NCBI RefSeq assembly: GCF_000282615.1
Contig: NZ_AKIY01000328.1
Span: 37,191-101,190 of the forward strand
Reading direction: 5' to 3'
Origin: Bradyrhizobium sp. YR681
GTDB taxonomy: Bacteria; Pseudomonadota; Alphaproteobacteria; Rhizobiales; Xanthobacteraceae
DNA: 64,000 bases
Made by a program: the position numbers and the translations under genes. Each line of letters starts with the position of its first letter. Position 1 is the first letter of the stretch. Of the stretch, positions 44,784 through 53,447 are shown in pieces. The notes beneath the pieces are model-generated. The model saw nothing but the letters and a program-made list of their open reading frames with translations. It was not told where the DNA came from and searched no databases.

Positions 44784-45512
44784 ATGGAATATCGGACGAA
44801 AGAGGAGCAGGTCGCCGACTATCTCCGCGAGGGCATCATCTCGGGGCGGCTGCCGCGTGGCGCCCGGCTGAAGCAGACCGAAATCGCGCAGGAGCTCAAG
44901 ATCAGCATCACGCCGGTTCGCGAGGCGCTGAAGCTGCTCGAGGCGGAAGGCTATCTCGCGAGCGACTCCTACCGCGGCGCGACCGTGGCGCCGTTCGACG
45001 TCGAGGCTTCCACCGAGATCCTGAAGCTCCGCATCACGCTCGAGACCCAGCTGGTCGAAAGTGCGGTGCGCAACATCACCGCCGAGGAGATCTCGGAGTT
45101 GCGCGAGCTGGCGCGGCAATTCGAGGAGGCTGCGCTCGCCGATGACAGCACGTCCGCGCGCGGCATCAACTATCGCTTCCATCGCCGCATGTACGACTTC
45201 GCGCGGCTGCCGAAGACGCTGCATTTCGTGCAGGTGTTGTGGGCGCAATATCCGTTCGACGTCATCAACCGCATCGGCGGCCGGGCGCTCCGCGCCGCCA
45301 GGGAGCACAACGACCTCCTGAAGAACGTGATCGAGGGCGACGCCGTAAGCGCCATGCTGACGATGCGGCAGCACATCGAGACCGGCTGGACCGAGCTGCG
45401 CAACAGCATGCCGGCAAGGTCCGAAAATCCCGTCAAATCCAAGAGTCCTGAGAACAAGAGTCCTGAGAACAAGAGTCCTGAGAACAAGAGCTCTGAGAAG
45501 GAGACGCTATGA
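44784..45512 (+). CDS. GntR/FCD family transcriptional regulator
   Basis: A 242-aa FadR-subfamily regulator. The winged helix (VADYLREGIISGRLPRGARLKQTEIAQELKISITPVREALKLLEAEGYLASDSYRGATVAPF) covers residues 8-70, and a helical FCD domain covers about 80-215 with Asp/His residues suited to metal and acid binding. The tail consists of four KSPEN-type repeats encoded by a 15-bp tandem repeat. The frame is open to an ATG at 44691, but the chosen ATG fits the family. The stop overlaps the next gene. Confidence 0.9.
   Translation: MEYRTKEEQVADYLREGIISGRLPRGARLKQTEIAQELKISITPVREALKLLEAEGYLASDSYRGATVAPFDVEASTEILKLRITLETQLVESAVRNITAEEISELRELARQFEEAALADDSTSARGINYRFHRRMYDFARLPKTLHFVQVLWAQYPFDVINRIGGRALRAAREHNDLLKNVIEGDAVSAMLTMRQHIETGWTELRNSMPARSENPVKSKSPENKSPENKSPENKSSEKETL
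45441..45500 (+). repeat. four 15-bp tandem repeats encoding KSPEN tail
   Basis: Four units of aagagtcctgagaac-like sequence, the first three identical and the last changed to aagagctctgagaag, within the 3' end of the GntR gene. They give a Lys/Ser/Pro/Glu-rich tail and keep frame for any change in copy number. The gtcctgagaac units end 12 bases before the next ATG. Confidence 0.9.
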
Positions 45513-46084
45513 AACCAATGCTGCTCGTGATGGACATGCTGAACGACCTCGTCCACGAGAACGGCGCGGGGGCCAAGACCTACGTTCCGCTGATGAAAGA
45601 GCGTGACGTGCTCGGCCGCACCAGGGCGGTGATCGCGAAAGCGCGCACGGCCGGCGTGCTGATCGGCTATGTCCGCGTCGGATTCTCGCCCGACTATCAG
45701 GAGTGCCCGCCCAATTCGCCGATCTTCTCGCGCGCCAAAGGCGCCGGCCTGTTCAAGCTCGGCACCTGGGGCACCGAGGTGCATCCCGATCTCAAGCCGG
45801 AGACCGGCGATTGCGACATCGTCAAGCATCGGGTCAGCCCGTTCTACGGGACGTCGCTGGAGCCGATCCTGCGCGCCCAGGGCGTGACCGACCTGATCCT
45901 GACCGGCGTCTCCACCAACGGCGTGGTGCACACCGGCGCCCGTGAAGCGCACGACCGCGACTATGCCTGCACGGTGCTGGAAGACTGCTGCGCCGGCGGA
46001 ACAACCGACGAGCACGACAGCGCGCTGCGCTGCCTCGCCCGCTTCGCCGCCATCAAGACCAGCGCGGATGTGAACTTCGGGTAA
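45509..46084 (+). CDS. isochorismatase-family hydrolase lacking the nucleophile Cys
   Basis: A 191-aa protein of the isochorismatase/cysteine hydrolase fold. D9 (MLLVMDMLND) and K106 (IVKHRVSPF) of the catalytic triad are in place, but the TNxC position reads TNGV (V139), so the usual nucleophile is missing. True isochorismatases also lack this Cys; other hydrolysis without it is possible. The ATG overlaps the GntR stop, so it is co-expressed with the regulator. Substrate unknown. Confidence 0.85.
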   Translation: MKPMLLVMDMLNDLVHENGAGAKTYVPLMKERDVLGRTRAVIAKARTAGVLIGYVRVGFSPDYQECPPNSPIFSRAKGAGLFKLGTWGTEVHPDLKPETGDCDIVKHRVSPFYGTSLEPILRAQGVTDLILTGVSTNGVVHTGAREAHDRDYACTVLEDCCAGGTTDEHDSALRCLARFAAIKTSADVNFG

Positions 46085-46118
46085 GCCACCCTCGCCCGCT
46101 CCTCGCGAGGCGAAGAAG

Positions 46119-47138
46119 CTACGTCCCCAGCCAGCGCGGATTGATCGCCTGCTGGTAGGTGACGCCGCGCACGGCGTCGCTGAATTTCAGCTCGAACTCG
46201 ATGTTGTGCGCGAACTGCTGCTCCGACAGCGTCGGCGGCACCGAAACGGTCATGCGCTGGTCCGACACCGTGCGCTTGATCAGTGCCACGTCGGTCTGCT
46301 GAAAATAGCGATCGTGCAACACCTGGCCGGCCGCATCGGGATCGTTGCGGATCAACTCCGATCCCCTGGTCATGCCACGAACGAGCGATGCAACCACATC
46401 CGGGTTCTTGTCGAGGAAATCCGGCCGGCCGCACAGCACGGTGTAGAGAAAGTTCTCGATGCCGGGCACTTCGCCGTGCGACGGGCGCGCGGCCCAGACC
46501 GCAAGGCCATCCTCCACCGCCTGGTTGTTGGCAGGCGCCGTGGTGTTGAAGCCGTCGATCTGGCCGGAGCGCAGCGCCAGATACATCTTGTCGAGCTTGA
46601 CCACTGTAAGGCTGACATCCTTCTCGGGATCGAGCCCACCGAGCGACAACAGGTAGCGCCAGATCTTGTCGGTGCCGCTGCCGCGACCGGAGATCGCAAG
46701 CGTCAGGCCCTTCATGCGGGCCATGCGCTCCTTCAGCGGCATCTCCGGGGCAAGACCGATCTTCTCCGCCGTTTTCCGGCTGACGACGGCATCGCTCGCA
46801 TATTGCGACATCAGTGGCGCGAAGGTGTTGATCTTCTGGCCCTTGGCAACCGCCAGGATCGCGTCGCTCATGACGAGACCGGCGACGTCGACGCTGCCAC
46901 CGAGGATCGCCGCCATGCTGTTGGTGCCGCTGCCGGTATCGATCAGGGAGACGTCGAGGCCGGCATCCTTCATGAAGCCCGCCGCTGTCGCCACCAAGAG
47001 CGGCAGATAGGCGAATGTGTAGCCGCCGATCGCGATCGTGACCGGCTTGCCGCCCGCACCTTGCGCCAGGCCTCGTGTGACTGAGCCGGCCAGCGCGCCT
47101 CCGGCCATACCGCCCAGCATCGTCCGACGTGTGATCAT
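46119..47138 (-). CDS. ABC transporter substrate-binding protein, SsuA/TauA type (Tat-like signal)
   Basis: A 339-aa periplasmic protein. The start ITRRTMLGG is a twin-arginine-like signal followed by a hydrophobic stretch to about residue 25. The mature protein has the NMT1-type TIAIGGYTFAYLPLLVATAAGFMKDAGLDV. GGAGG lies five bases before the ATG. It is the last gene of the sucCD-like operon. Sulfonate, phthalate or another organic acid is possible. Confidence 0.87.
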   Translation of the reverse strand: MITRRTMLGGMAGGALAGSVTRGLAQGAGGKPVTIAIGGYTFAYLPLLVATAAGFMKDAGLDVSLIDTGSGTNSMAAILGGSVDVAGLVMSDAILAVAKGQKINTFAPLMSQYASDAVVSRKTAEKIGLAPEMPLKERMARMKGLTLAISGRGSGTDKIWRYLLSLGGLDPEKDVSLTVVKLDKMYLALRSGQIDGFNTTAPANNQAVEDGLAVWAARPSHGEVPGIENFLYTVLCGRPDFLDKNPDVVASLVRGMTRGSELIRNDPDAAGQVLHDRYFQQTDVALIKRTVSDQRMTVSVPPTLSEQQFAHNIEFELKFSDAVRGVTYQQAINPRWLGT

Positions 47139-47175
47139 GGTCTCCTCCCATTATTCTTGTTTTGGCAAAGGCTCC

Positions 47176-47967
47176 TCAGCGCCAGCGGAAGATCCAGCTC
47201 TCCAGCCGTCCGAGCGCTTCGTTCAGCAGCGTGGTGACGACCATCAGTGCAAACAGCGCGGCGAACACACCGGCGGTGTCGAGCTGCCCCGCCGAGTTCT
47301 GCGTGAGGTAGCCAATGCCGGCATTGGAGGCCATCATCTCGGCCGCAACCGCGCCAACGAAGCCGTAGGGCAGGCCGAGCTTCAGGCCGGTGAACAGCCA
47401 GGGCAATGCCGACGGAAAGATCACCATGCGCTGGACCGCAAATTTGCCGCCGCCCATGGTGCGGAGCGCATCGACCATTTTGTGATCGACTTCCCGCACG
47501 CCGCGCAAGGTCGAGAAGAACACCAGGAAGAAGACGCTGATCGCGGCCAGCACGATCTTGGGCGCGAGCCCGATGCCGAACCACATGATGAAGAGCGGCG
47601 CGAGCGCGACCTTCGGCACGCCGTACACTGCCGTGACGAACGGATCGACCGTGCGATGCAGGGTGTCGCTCGCCCCGATCAGCAATGCGAACAGGACGCC
47701 TGCGGTCGCGCCCAGCACGAAGCCGGCGGCGGTTTCCTTGAAGGTGATCATCAGGTGATAGGCGAGCTGGCCGCTCGCGGTCCATGCCACCAGCGTCTTG
47801 AACACGGCGGCCGGGCTGCTCACCCAGAACGGATCGAGCAGCGGGCCTGACGCGGCCTGCCAGGCCGTCAACATCGCAACCACTGAGATCGCGCGATAGA
47901 GCCACACGCGGCTGGATAGGCTCAGGGCCGGTTCGGCCTGCGTCTCGGACAACACTTGCGTGCTCAT
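47176..47967 (-). CDS. ABC transporter permease, SsuC/TauC type
   Basis: A 263-aa permease with six hydrophobic segments and the EAA-type loop (VDALRTMGGGKFAVQRMVIFPSALP) near residue 165. The ATG overlaps the ATPase stop (ATGA); a frame continuing 77 codons further is inside the ATPase gene and is rejected. Confidence 0.92.
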   Translation of the reverse strand: MSTQVLSETQAEPALSLSSRVWLYRAISVVAMLTAWQAASGPLLDPFWVSSPAAVFKTLVAWTASGQLAYHLMITFKETAAGFVLGATAGVLFALLIGASDTLHRTVDPFVTAVYGVPKVALAPLFIMWFGIGLAPKIVLAAISVFFLVFFSTLRGVREVDHKMVDALRTMGGGKFAVQRMVIFPSALPWLFTGLKLGLPYGFVGAVAAEMMASNAGIGYLTQNSAGQLDTAGVFAALFALMVVTTLLNEALGRLESWIFRWR

Positions 47968-48791
47968 GAGGGTCGCCTCGCCGGTGCTTCGAGGGCGGCC
48001 CAGAGCCGCCGGTAATGCTCTTCGAATGCTGGATGGAAGCGCACCTCGTGCACCTCGCGCGGCCTCGGAATGGCGATCGGCTCGTCGAGCCTGATCTGGC
48101 AGGGGCGTGACGAAAACACCAGGACACGATCGGCAAGCGTGATCGCTTCGACGATGTCGTGGGTCACGAACACCACCGTCTTGCGTCGCGCCGACCACAG
48201 CTTCAAAAGCTCGGCCTGGAGCACCAGCTTGAGCTGGGCGTCGAGCGGCCCGAACGGCTCGTCCATCAGCAGCACCGGCGGATCGTAGATCAGCGTGCGC
48301 GCCAGCATGGCGCGCTTGCGCATGCCGCCGGAGAGTTGGCTCGGATAATGCCGCTCAAAGCCCTCGAGGCCGACCTGCGCAATGAGGTCGCGCACGCGCA
48401 GGGCGGTCTCCGTGCGATCGATGTTGCGCAGCTCCAGCGGGACCGCGATGTTCTGCTCCACTGTCCGCCACGGCAGCAGGCTGTCATGCTGCGTCAGATA
48501 ACCGATTCCCGTATTGACGGCCGCAACCGGCGCGCCCTGACACAAGACCGAACCTGCGGTCGGCTGATCGAGGCCGGCAAGCAAATTCAGGACCGTCGAC
48601 TTTCCGGATCCACTCGGGCCGACGATGGCGAGAAATTCGCCGTTCTGAAGCGAGAAGTTCAGTCCGCTCAAGACGTCGACCCGGCCATTGCGCGAGCTGA
48701 AGGTCTTGCCGACGCCGCGCAACTCGACCGCGGGCGCGCACCGCGCCTCGCAATCTTGCGCAGGGACAACAGACAGGTGCGCCGATCTCAT
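47964..48791 (-). CDS. ABC transporter ATP-binding protein, SsuB/TauB type
   Basis: A 275-aa ATPase: Walker A GPSGSGKST near residue 58, signature LSGGMRKRAMLARTL near 148, Walker B VLLMDEPFGPLD near 170, H-loop VTHDIVEA. Intact. It starts 57 bases after the hydratase gene and overlaps the permease. Confidence 0.93.
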   Translation of the reverse strand: MRSAHLSVVPAQDCEARCAPAVELRGVGKTFSSRNGRVDVLSGLNFSLQNGEFLAIVGPSGSGKSTVLNLLAGLDQPTAGSVLCQGAPVAAVNTGIGYLTQHDSLLPWRTVEQNIAVPLELRNIDRTETALRVRDLIAQVGLEGFERHYPSQLSGGMRKRAMLARTLIYDPPVLLMDEPFGPLDAQLKLVLQAELLKLWSARRKTVVFVTHDIVEAITLADRVLVFSSRPCQIRLDEPIAIPRPREVHEVRFHPAFEEHYRRLWAALEAPARRPS

Positions 48792-48847
48792 CTCCTTGAC
48801 CTCCCCTGCACTCTTCTTGTGACCAATCCCGCTCCGGGAGCGGGCCG

Positions 48848-49699
48848 TTAGGTCGTTGCGGCTGCGCGCATCGCGAGCGCGCCCTCGGGGCCGCTGGCCC
48901 AGAGATCGAGCGCATTCGCATCGCCCTTCCCTTCCAGCTTGAACGCCGAGCTGACGAACAGCGGCGAGACGCCCCTGAATTCGAACGATCTGAGCGGCTT
49001 GCCGGCGTGCCGTTCCACAAAGCCTTGCAGCAGCGTCGCCGTCAGGGGCCCATGCACGACGAGATCGGGATAGTTTTCCTCGTCACGTGCGTAGGCCTGG
49101 TCGTAGTGGATGCGATGCCCGTTCGAGGTCAGCGACGAATAGCGGAACAGCAGCACGGTGTCGGGCCGGAACGTCTCGGACCATGCCGCACCCTGTGGAG
49201 CGGCAGCGGCCACAGGCGCAGGCGATCCCGGCGCTGCCGCCTCGCGATAGACAATGTCCTGTTCCTCGGTGATGCACACGGCGCCATTGCAGGCAATGCT
49301 GTGGCTGACAGTCACGAACACCAGCCTTCCAGCGCGGCCCGATTTGGCTTCGACCTTGAGAATGGTGCTTTCGCGCACGCCCTCCGCCCCGATCGTCAAC
49401 GGCTTGTGGTAGGTGAGCCGCCCACCGGCCCACATGCGGCGCGGCAGCGACACCGGCGGCAGAAAGCCGCCGCGTTTGGGATGCCCGTCCGTTCCGAGCT
49501 CGTGTCGCGGCACGAAGCGGTTGAAGAAGATCCAGTGCCATCCCGGCGGCAGCGACGCACCCGCCGCGTGATGTCCCTCGATACCGAGCGTGGCACCGAG
49601 CGCGGCGACACGATCCGGTGCGATCAGCTCCCGGATCGTCTCCTTGCGGCCGACCCAGGCCTGCAAGTCTTCTCCGGCCAGCGCTTCGCTCTCGCTCAT
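48848..49699 (-). CDS. FAS1/HTD2-type MaoC hydratase (mesaconyl-C4-CoA hydratase-like)
   Basis: A 283-aa double-hotdog protein of the HTD2 / mesaconyl-C4-CoA hydratase group. N-terminal hotdog: FNRFVPRHELGTDGHPKRGGFLPP and RRMWAGGRL; C-terminal hotdog: FRYSSLTSNGHRIHYDQAYA with the catalytic His-Asp pair and YPDLVVHGPLTATLL. The group adds water to an unsaturated CoA ester. ATG is chosen over a TTG 18 bases upstream; GGAG is eight bases before it. It follows two CoA-transferases, so its substrate is probably the CoA ester they form. Confidence 0.83.
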   Translation of the reverse strand: MSESEALAGEDLQAWVGRKETIRELIAPDRVAALGATLGIEGHHAAGASLPPGWHWIFFNRFVPRHELGTDGHPKRGGFLPPVSLPRRMWAGGRLTYHKPLTIGAEGVRESTILKVEAKSGRAGRLVFVTVSHSIACNGAVCITEEQDIVYREAAAPGSPAPVAAAAPQGAAWSETFRPDTVLLFRYSSLTSNGHRIHYDQAYARDEENYPDLVVHGPLTATLLQGFVERHAGKPLRSFEFRGVSPLFVSSAFKLEGKGDANALDLWASGPEGALAMRAAATT

Positions 49700-49721
49700 G
49701 ACGGCACTCCACTTCAAGCGG

Positions 49722-50912
49722 TCAGTAAATCACCTGCTGATCCATCAGGCTCTGGCGCTCCTCACGGCTCAGACCGAGCAGCTCACCGAACACGTAGTCC
49801 TCGTTTTCGCCAAGCCGCGGTGTGCCCCGCGTCATGCCGACGTCGGACTTCGAGAAACGGATCGGCGCCTTCAGCGCGGCGCGCTTGTGGCCGGTCATAT
49901 CCTCGACCTCGACGATGGTTCCGCGCTCGCGCAGATGCCGGTCGTGCGCAATGTCTTCCATGTTGCAGGAGACATGTGCGGCGATCCCGGCAGCCTGAAG
50001 CAGTCGCTCCGCCGCGCCGGCCTCGCAGGTCATCGTCCAATGCTCGATTTCGCCGTACAGCGCCCGCCTATATTCGTGCCGGCTTGCTGCGCTCTGAAAC
50101 CGCGGATCGGTCAGCAGATGCGGCGTATCCATCAACCTCACCAGGGCCCGCCATTCGTCGTCGGTGCGCACCGCGATGGTCAACCAGCGATCTTCGTCGC
50201 GGGTCCGAAACACACCGTGCGGTGCCATCCGCGGATGATCATTACCTATCCGCACCGGGCTTCCTCCGGCCGCGGCAAACAGCAACGCCTCCCCGACCAG
50301 CGAGCAGGCAACCTCGCGCGCGCTGACATCGACATGTCCACCGCGCCCCGTGCGGCGCAGGCGGTACACCGCGGCCACCGCCACCATTGCCGCGTTCATG
50401 CCGACGCTATGATCCATCACGTGCCGCATCTCGACCGGCGGGCCGTCTTCGTAGCCCGTGAGATAGCCGAGCGCACCCCAGGCGCCGAACAACGGCGCGT
50501 AACCGGCGAAATGCGAATCCGGCCCGCGCTGGCCTGACGACGACACGGACACCATCACCACGGACGGCTTCAGCGCCGCCAGCGCGGCATAGCCGAGACC
50601 GAGCCGTTCCATCACGCCGGGCCGAAAACTCTCGCAGACAAGATCGCTTGCCCCGACCAGTTTCCTGGCCAGCGCACTGCCCCTGGCATCCTTCAGATTG
50701 ATGCGCACCGAGAGCTTGTTGGCCGCAACCTGGTCGAAGCTCGCCGGCCCCATCCGGCCGTAGACGGGATGCGGCTTGCGGAAGATATCCGGGCGCGCCG
50801 CGCTCTCGACCTTGATGCACTCCGCGCCGAGCTGCGACAGGATGTGCGTGCAGAACGGTCCCGCCGCGTGGAGCGTGAAATCGGCGATGCGGACGCCGGC
50901 AAGCGGTTTCAT
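49722..50912 (-). CDS. CaiB/BaiF-type (class III) CoA-transferase, catalytic
   Basis: A 396-aa class III CoA-transferase with the FTLHAAGPFCTHILSQLGAECIKVE start, LVCESFRPGVMERLGLGY near residue 92, and the catalytic Asp D167 in EMRHVMDHSVG. It transfers CoA between carboxylates through a mixed anhydride. It overlaps the second CoA-transferase gene by four bases, and the pair may be a heteromer. Confidence 0.9.
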   Translation of the reverse strand: MKPLAGVRIADFTLHAAGPFCTHILSQLGAECIKVESAARPDIFRKPHPVYGRMGPASFDQVAANKLSVRINLKDARGSALARKLVGASDLVCESFRPGVMERLGLGYAALAALKPSVVMVSVSSSGQRGPDSHFAGYAPLFGAWGALGYLTGYEDGPPVEMRHVMDHSVGMNAAMVAVAAVYRLRRTGRGGHVDVSAREVACSLVGEALLFAAAGGSPVRIGNDHPRMAPHGVFRTRDEDRWLTIAVRTDDEWRALVRLMDTPHLLTDPRFQSAASRHEYRRALYGEIEHWTMTCEAGAAERLLQAAGIAAHVSCNMEDIAHDRHLRERGTIVEVEDMTGHKRAALKAPIRFSKSDVGMTRGTPRLGENEDYVFGELLGLSREERQSLMDQQVIY

Positions 50913-52108
50913 GAGGCCTCCGCAGCGACGCGCAGGTGATCGCGTTGGTGACCGGCCGTGAGCAGGTGCTGATGTTCGCCGAGCCGCGGCGGTCCGGCTC
51001 TCAGGCGCAGTGCCGCGCCGTCGACATGGAACGGCGCCGACAGCACAGGCAGAGAACCGGCGCCCGCTATCTCCACGGGTTGGAACAACTCCCGCGCGCG
51101 CTCATGTGCGCCCGACAACACCTCGGCCGGGCTTGCATATTTCGCCATGGGGACGCCGAGCGCCTGGGCCCGCGCGACGACGTCCGCCGTCCGCTCTCCG
51201 AGCGCCCAGGCGCGAACGGCGCGGTTGATCTCGACACCGCGGCGACTGCGCTCCAGCGAGTCCGACAGCGCTGGATCGAGCATCCAGTCGGGACGGCCCA
51301 TCAGTTCGACCAGGCCACGCCACTGCCGCTCTTCCAGCGTCAGCAGCTCGACATGGCCGTCGGCGCATTCGAGCACGCCGCCATATTTGAACGAGCGGGT
51401 GCGGCGGTGCTCCAGCGAGCCGTCACCGAACCGCTGGAGGGCGAAGGCGCCCACGGCGAGCGCCGCGTCCTGCACGGAGACGTCGACGCTCTCGCCGCCG
51501 CCGTGCTCACGGCCGATCAACGCGCACAGCGCCCCGAGCGCAGCCACCACGCCACCCTGGTATTCGGCGAAATGCCCGTAGACCTTCAGCGGTGGACGAT
51601 CTGGAAAAAGTTCGGCGGCAAGGCCGTTGGGCAGCAGGAAGCCTTCGCCCGACGCATGGATCAGGTTGATCTCCTCGGCCTGCCAATCAGCCTTCGGCCC
51701 GACCGCGCCGAACGGCAGCACCGAGACGTCGATCAAATTCGGATGGCACGCCCTGAGAGTCCGCTCGTCGACTTCGAGGCTCGCACGTTCGTCGGCCCGC
51801 AGGTCGTGGACGAGGACATCGGCCGCGGCCAGCAGGGCCGACAGCCCCGCGCGCCCGCCCGGCGTCCCGGAATCGCAGATGACACTTTTCTTCCCCGCGG
51901 CCAGGAATGCGAACAGGGCGCTGGCTTCACCCGCCGGCGGAAGAAATGGCGGTTCGCGACGAAGCGGGTTGCCGTCCGGCGGCTCGACGAGAACCGTCTC
52001 GGCGCCAAGGGTCGAGAGCAAACGGCCGGCGTAGCCCGCCGCAACCCCGCGCGAGATCTCGACGACAGTCACTCCGGCGAGCAACGGCGCAACGGCCCCG
52101 TCCATCAT
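50909..52108 (-). CDS. CaiB/BaiF-type CoA-transferase with Glu in place of catalytic Asp
   Basis: A 399-aa class III family member. It keeps the fold markers (VVEISRGVAAGYAGRLLSTLGAETVLVE; GREHGGGESVDVSVQDAAL), but the position of the catalytic Asp is E182 (GHFAEYQGG). Either Glu serves as nucleophile or this is a non-catalytic partner of the neighbour. The tandem ATG is chosen; a frame extending 22 codons further lacks similarity. Coupled to the preceding CoA-transferase gene. Confidence 0.85.
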   Translation of the reverse strand: MMDGAVAPLLAGVTVVEISRGVAAGYAGRLLSTLGAETVLVEPPDGNPLRREPPFLPPAGEASALFAFLAAGKKSVICDSGTPGGRAGLSALLAAADVLVHDLRADERASLEVDERTLRACHPNLIDVSVLPFGAVGPKADWQAEEINLIHASGEGFLLPNGLAAELFPDRPPLKVYGHFAEYQGGVVAALGALCALIGREHGGGESVDVSVQDAALAVGAFALQRFGDGSLEHRRTRSFKYGGVLECADGHVELLTLEERQWRGLVELMGRPDWMLDPALSDSLERSRRGVEINRAVRAWALGERTADVVARAQALGVPMAKYASPAEVLSGAHERARELFQPVEIAGAGSLPVLSAPFHVDGAALRLRAGPPRLGEHQHLLTAGHQRDHLRVAAEAS

Positions 52109-52201
52109 GGCAACGCTTCCCCTTGTTGTTATTGGCCGGCGTTTTCGAGAGCATGATGCGAAACCGCGCATCATGCTCCCGGGACGTTGTTCACGTCCGC
52201 G

Positions 52202-53413
52202 CTAGCGGATCGTCGGCAGTTCCAGATCGAGGGTCGATCCATCGAAGAACACGCGGTTCTCGACGTTGCGCGACGGCAGCATCACGGTGGCAAGGCCCGG
52301 CGTGGTCAATTCTCCGCGCTGGTTTTCGCCCCAGATCTCCAGGTCGACCAGCGCGAAGCCGTCCTTGACGTACTTCTTGCTGACCTTGCCCTTGCACCAG
52401 GTGGAATCGCCCATGGTGTTGAAGCGCCGCATCTCGGTGCGCACGCGCTTCAGGAAGGCCGCATCGCCCATCCAGTTCGTGACGAGGCTGGCGAGCCAGG
52501 AGGAGCGCTGCGGGCCGTAATCATAGGTGCCGGGAACGCCGACTTCCTTGGCCACCGACTCGCGATGATGCCCGATGCCGGTATATTCGATGCCGCCGCC
52601 GGCTTCCGGATTGCGGAAGAAATGGCCGGGATGCTTGACCGCGGATTTCAGCACGATGCCGTGCGTGTGACCGCGACCGCAGCCGACCAGGAAGCCCATC
52701 GTGTCCATCAACGACAGGGGTCCGCGCACGATCGGCGGCAATTCGTCGCCGACATTGACGTCCTCGAAGTAGCGGACCGCGGTGCCGCGCATGCGTTCGT
52801 CTTCCTTCAGGATCGCCTCGTCGAGCGCGGCGAACTCGTCGGCGGTGTACTCATAGGGCTTGACGTCCTTGTACTTGCCGGCGTCGCGCGCGGCCTTGCG
52901 CTCGTGACGCGTGCAGGTCCCGAGCGCACGCGCGACGACGTCACCACGCTGATTGGAATAGGTCGCCTCGACATATTGCAGCACGAGGCGGCCGGAGAAC
53001 TTGCTCTCCTTTTCCTCGATCCCGACGACGCGCTCGATCGCGGTGATGCGGTCGCCGGGACGGATGTGGCGGAACAGCTCCCAGTCGTTGCCGGCGTAGA
53101 AGCCGTGGACACCGGGCAGGCCCCAGCGGGTGCGGCCGATCCAGCCGAACGCCATCGGAAACATGGGGTGAGCGACATTGGTGCCGTAACGGCTCTGGCG
53201 GCCGTGCTCGGCATCGCGATACAGCGGGTTGAGATCGCCGATGCCGTTGCAGAAATTGCGGATGGTATCGTCGGTCGCATCCTGGAGATACGGCCCTTCA
53301 GGGCGAAGCTGAAGACCGATCATGCTGCGCGCCTGCGCGATCGCCTCGTCGGTGATCTTTCCTTCCGCCGGCGCGTGACCGACCTCTTTTTCTTTTTCCA
53401 TGACGTCTGCCAT
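52202..53413 (-). CDS. double-hotdog MaoC-family hydratase
   Basis: A 403-aa protein with two hotdog domains. N-terminal domain: FCNGIGDLNPLYRDAEHGRQSRYG, in which the usual His of the hydratase motif GDxNPLH is Tyr; C-terminal domain: GPLSLMDTMGFLVGCGRGH. It is of the FAS1-like/MaoC group acting on acyl-CoA. I chose the ATG eight bases after GGAG, 12 bases inside the longest frame. It lies between the CoA-transferase pair and the SucD-like gene. Confidence 0.83.
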   Translation of the reverse strand: MADVMEKEKEVGHAPAEGKITDEAIAQARSMIGLQLRPEGPYLQDATDDTIRNFCNGIGDLNPLYRDAEHGRQSRYGTNVAHPMFPMAFGWIGRTRWGLPGVHGFYAGNDWELFRHIRPGDRITAIERVVGIEEKESKFSGRLVLQYVEATYSNQRGDVVARALGTCTRHERKAARDAGKYKDVKPYEYTADEFAALDEAILKEDERMRGTAVRYFEDVNVGDELPPIVRGPLSLMDTMGFLVGCGRGHTHGIVLKSAVKHPGHFFRNPEAGGGIEYTGIGHHRESVAKEVGVPGTYDYGPQRSSWLASLVTNWMGDAAFLKRVRTEMRRFNTMGDSTWCKGKVSKKYVKDGFALVDLEIWGENQRGELTTPGLATVMLPSRNVENRVFFDGSTLDLELPTIR

Positions 53414-53447
53414 CGTGGTCTCCATTCCCTGTCTGAGTTGAGTTTTG

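Noticed and set aside
45441..45500. Short CRISPR-like repeat array
   Set aside because: Contiguous 15-bp units without spacers, in frame inside a gene.
46085..46118. Terminator between the convergent isochorismatase and ABC genes
   Set aside because: The CTCGCGAG palindrome is short and no T-run follows.
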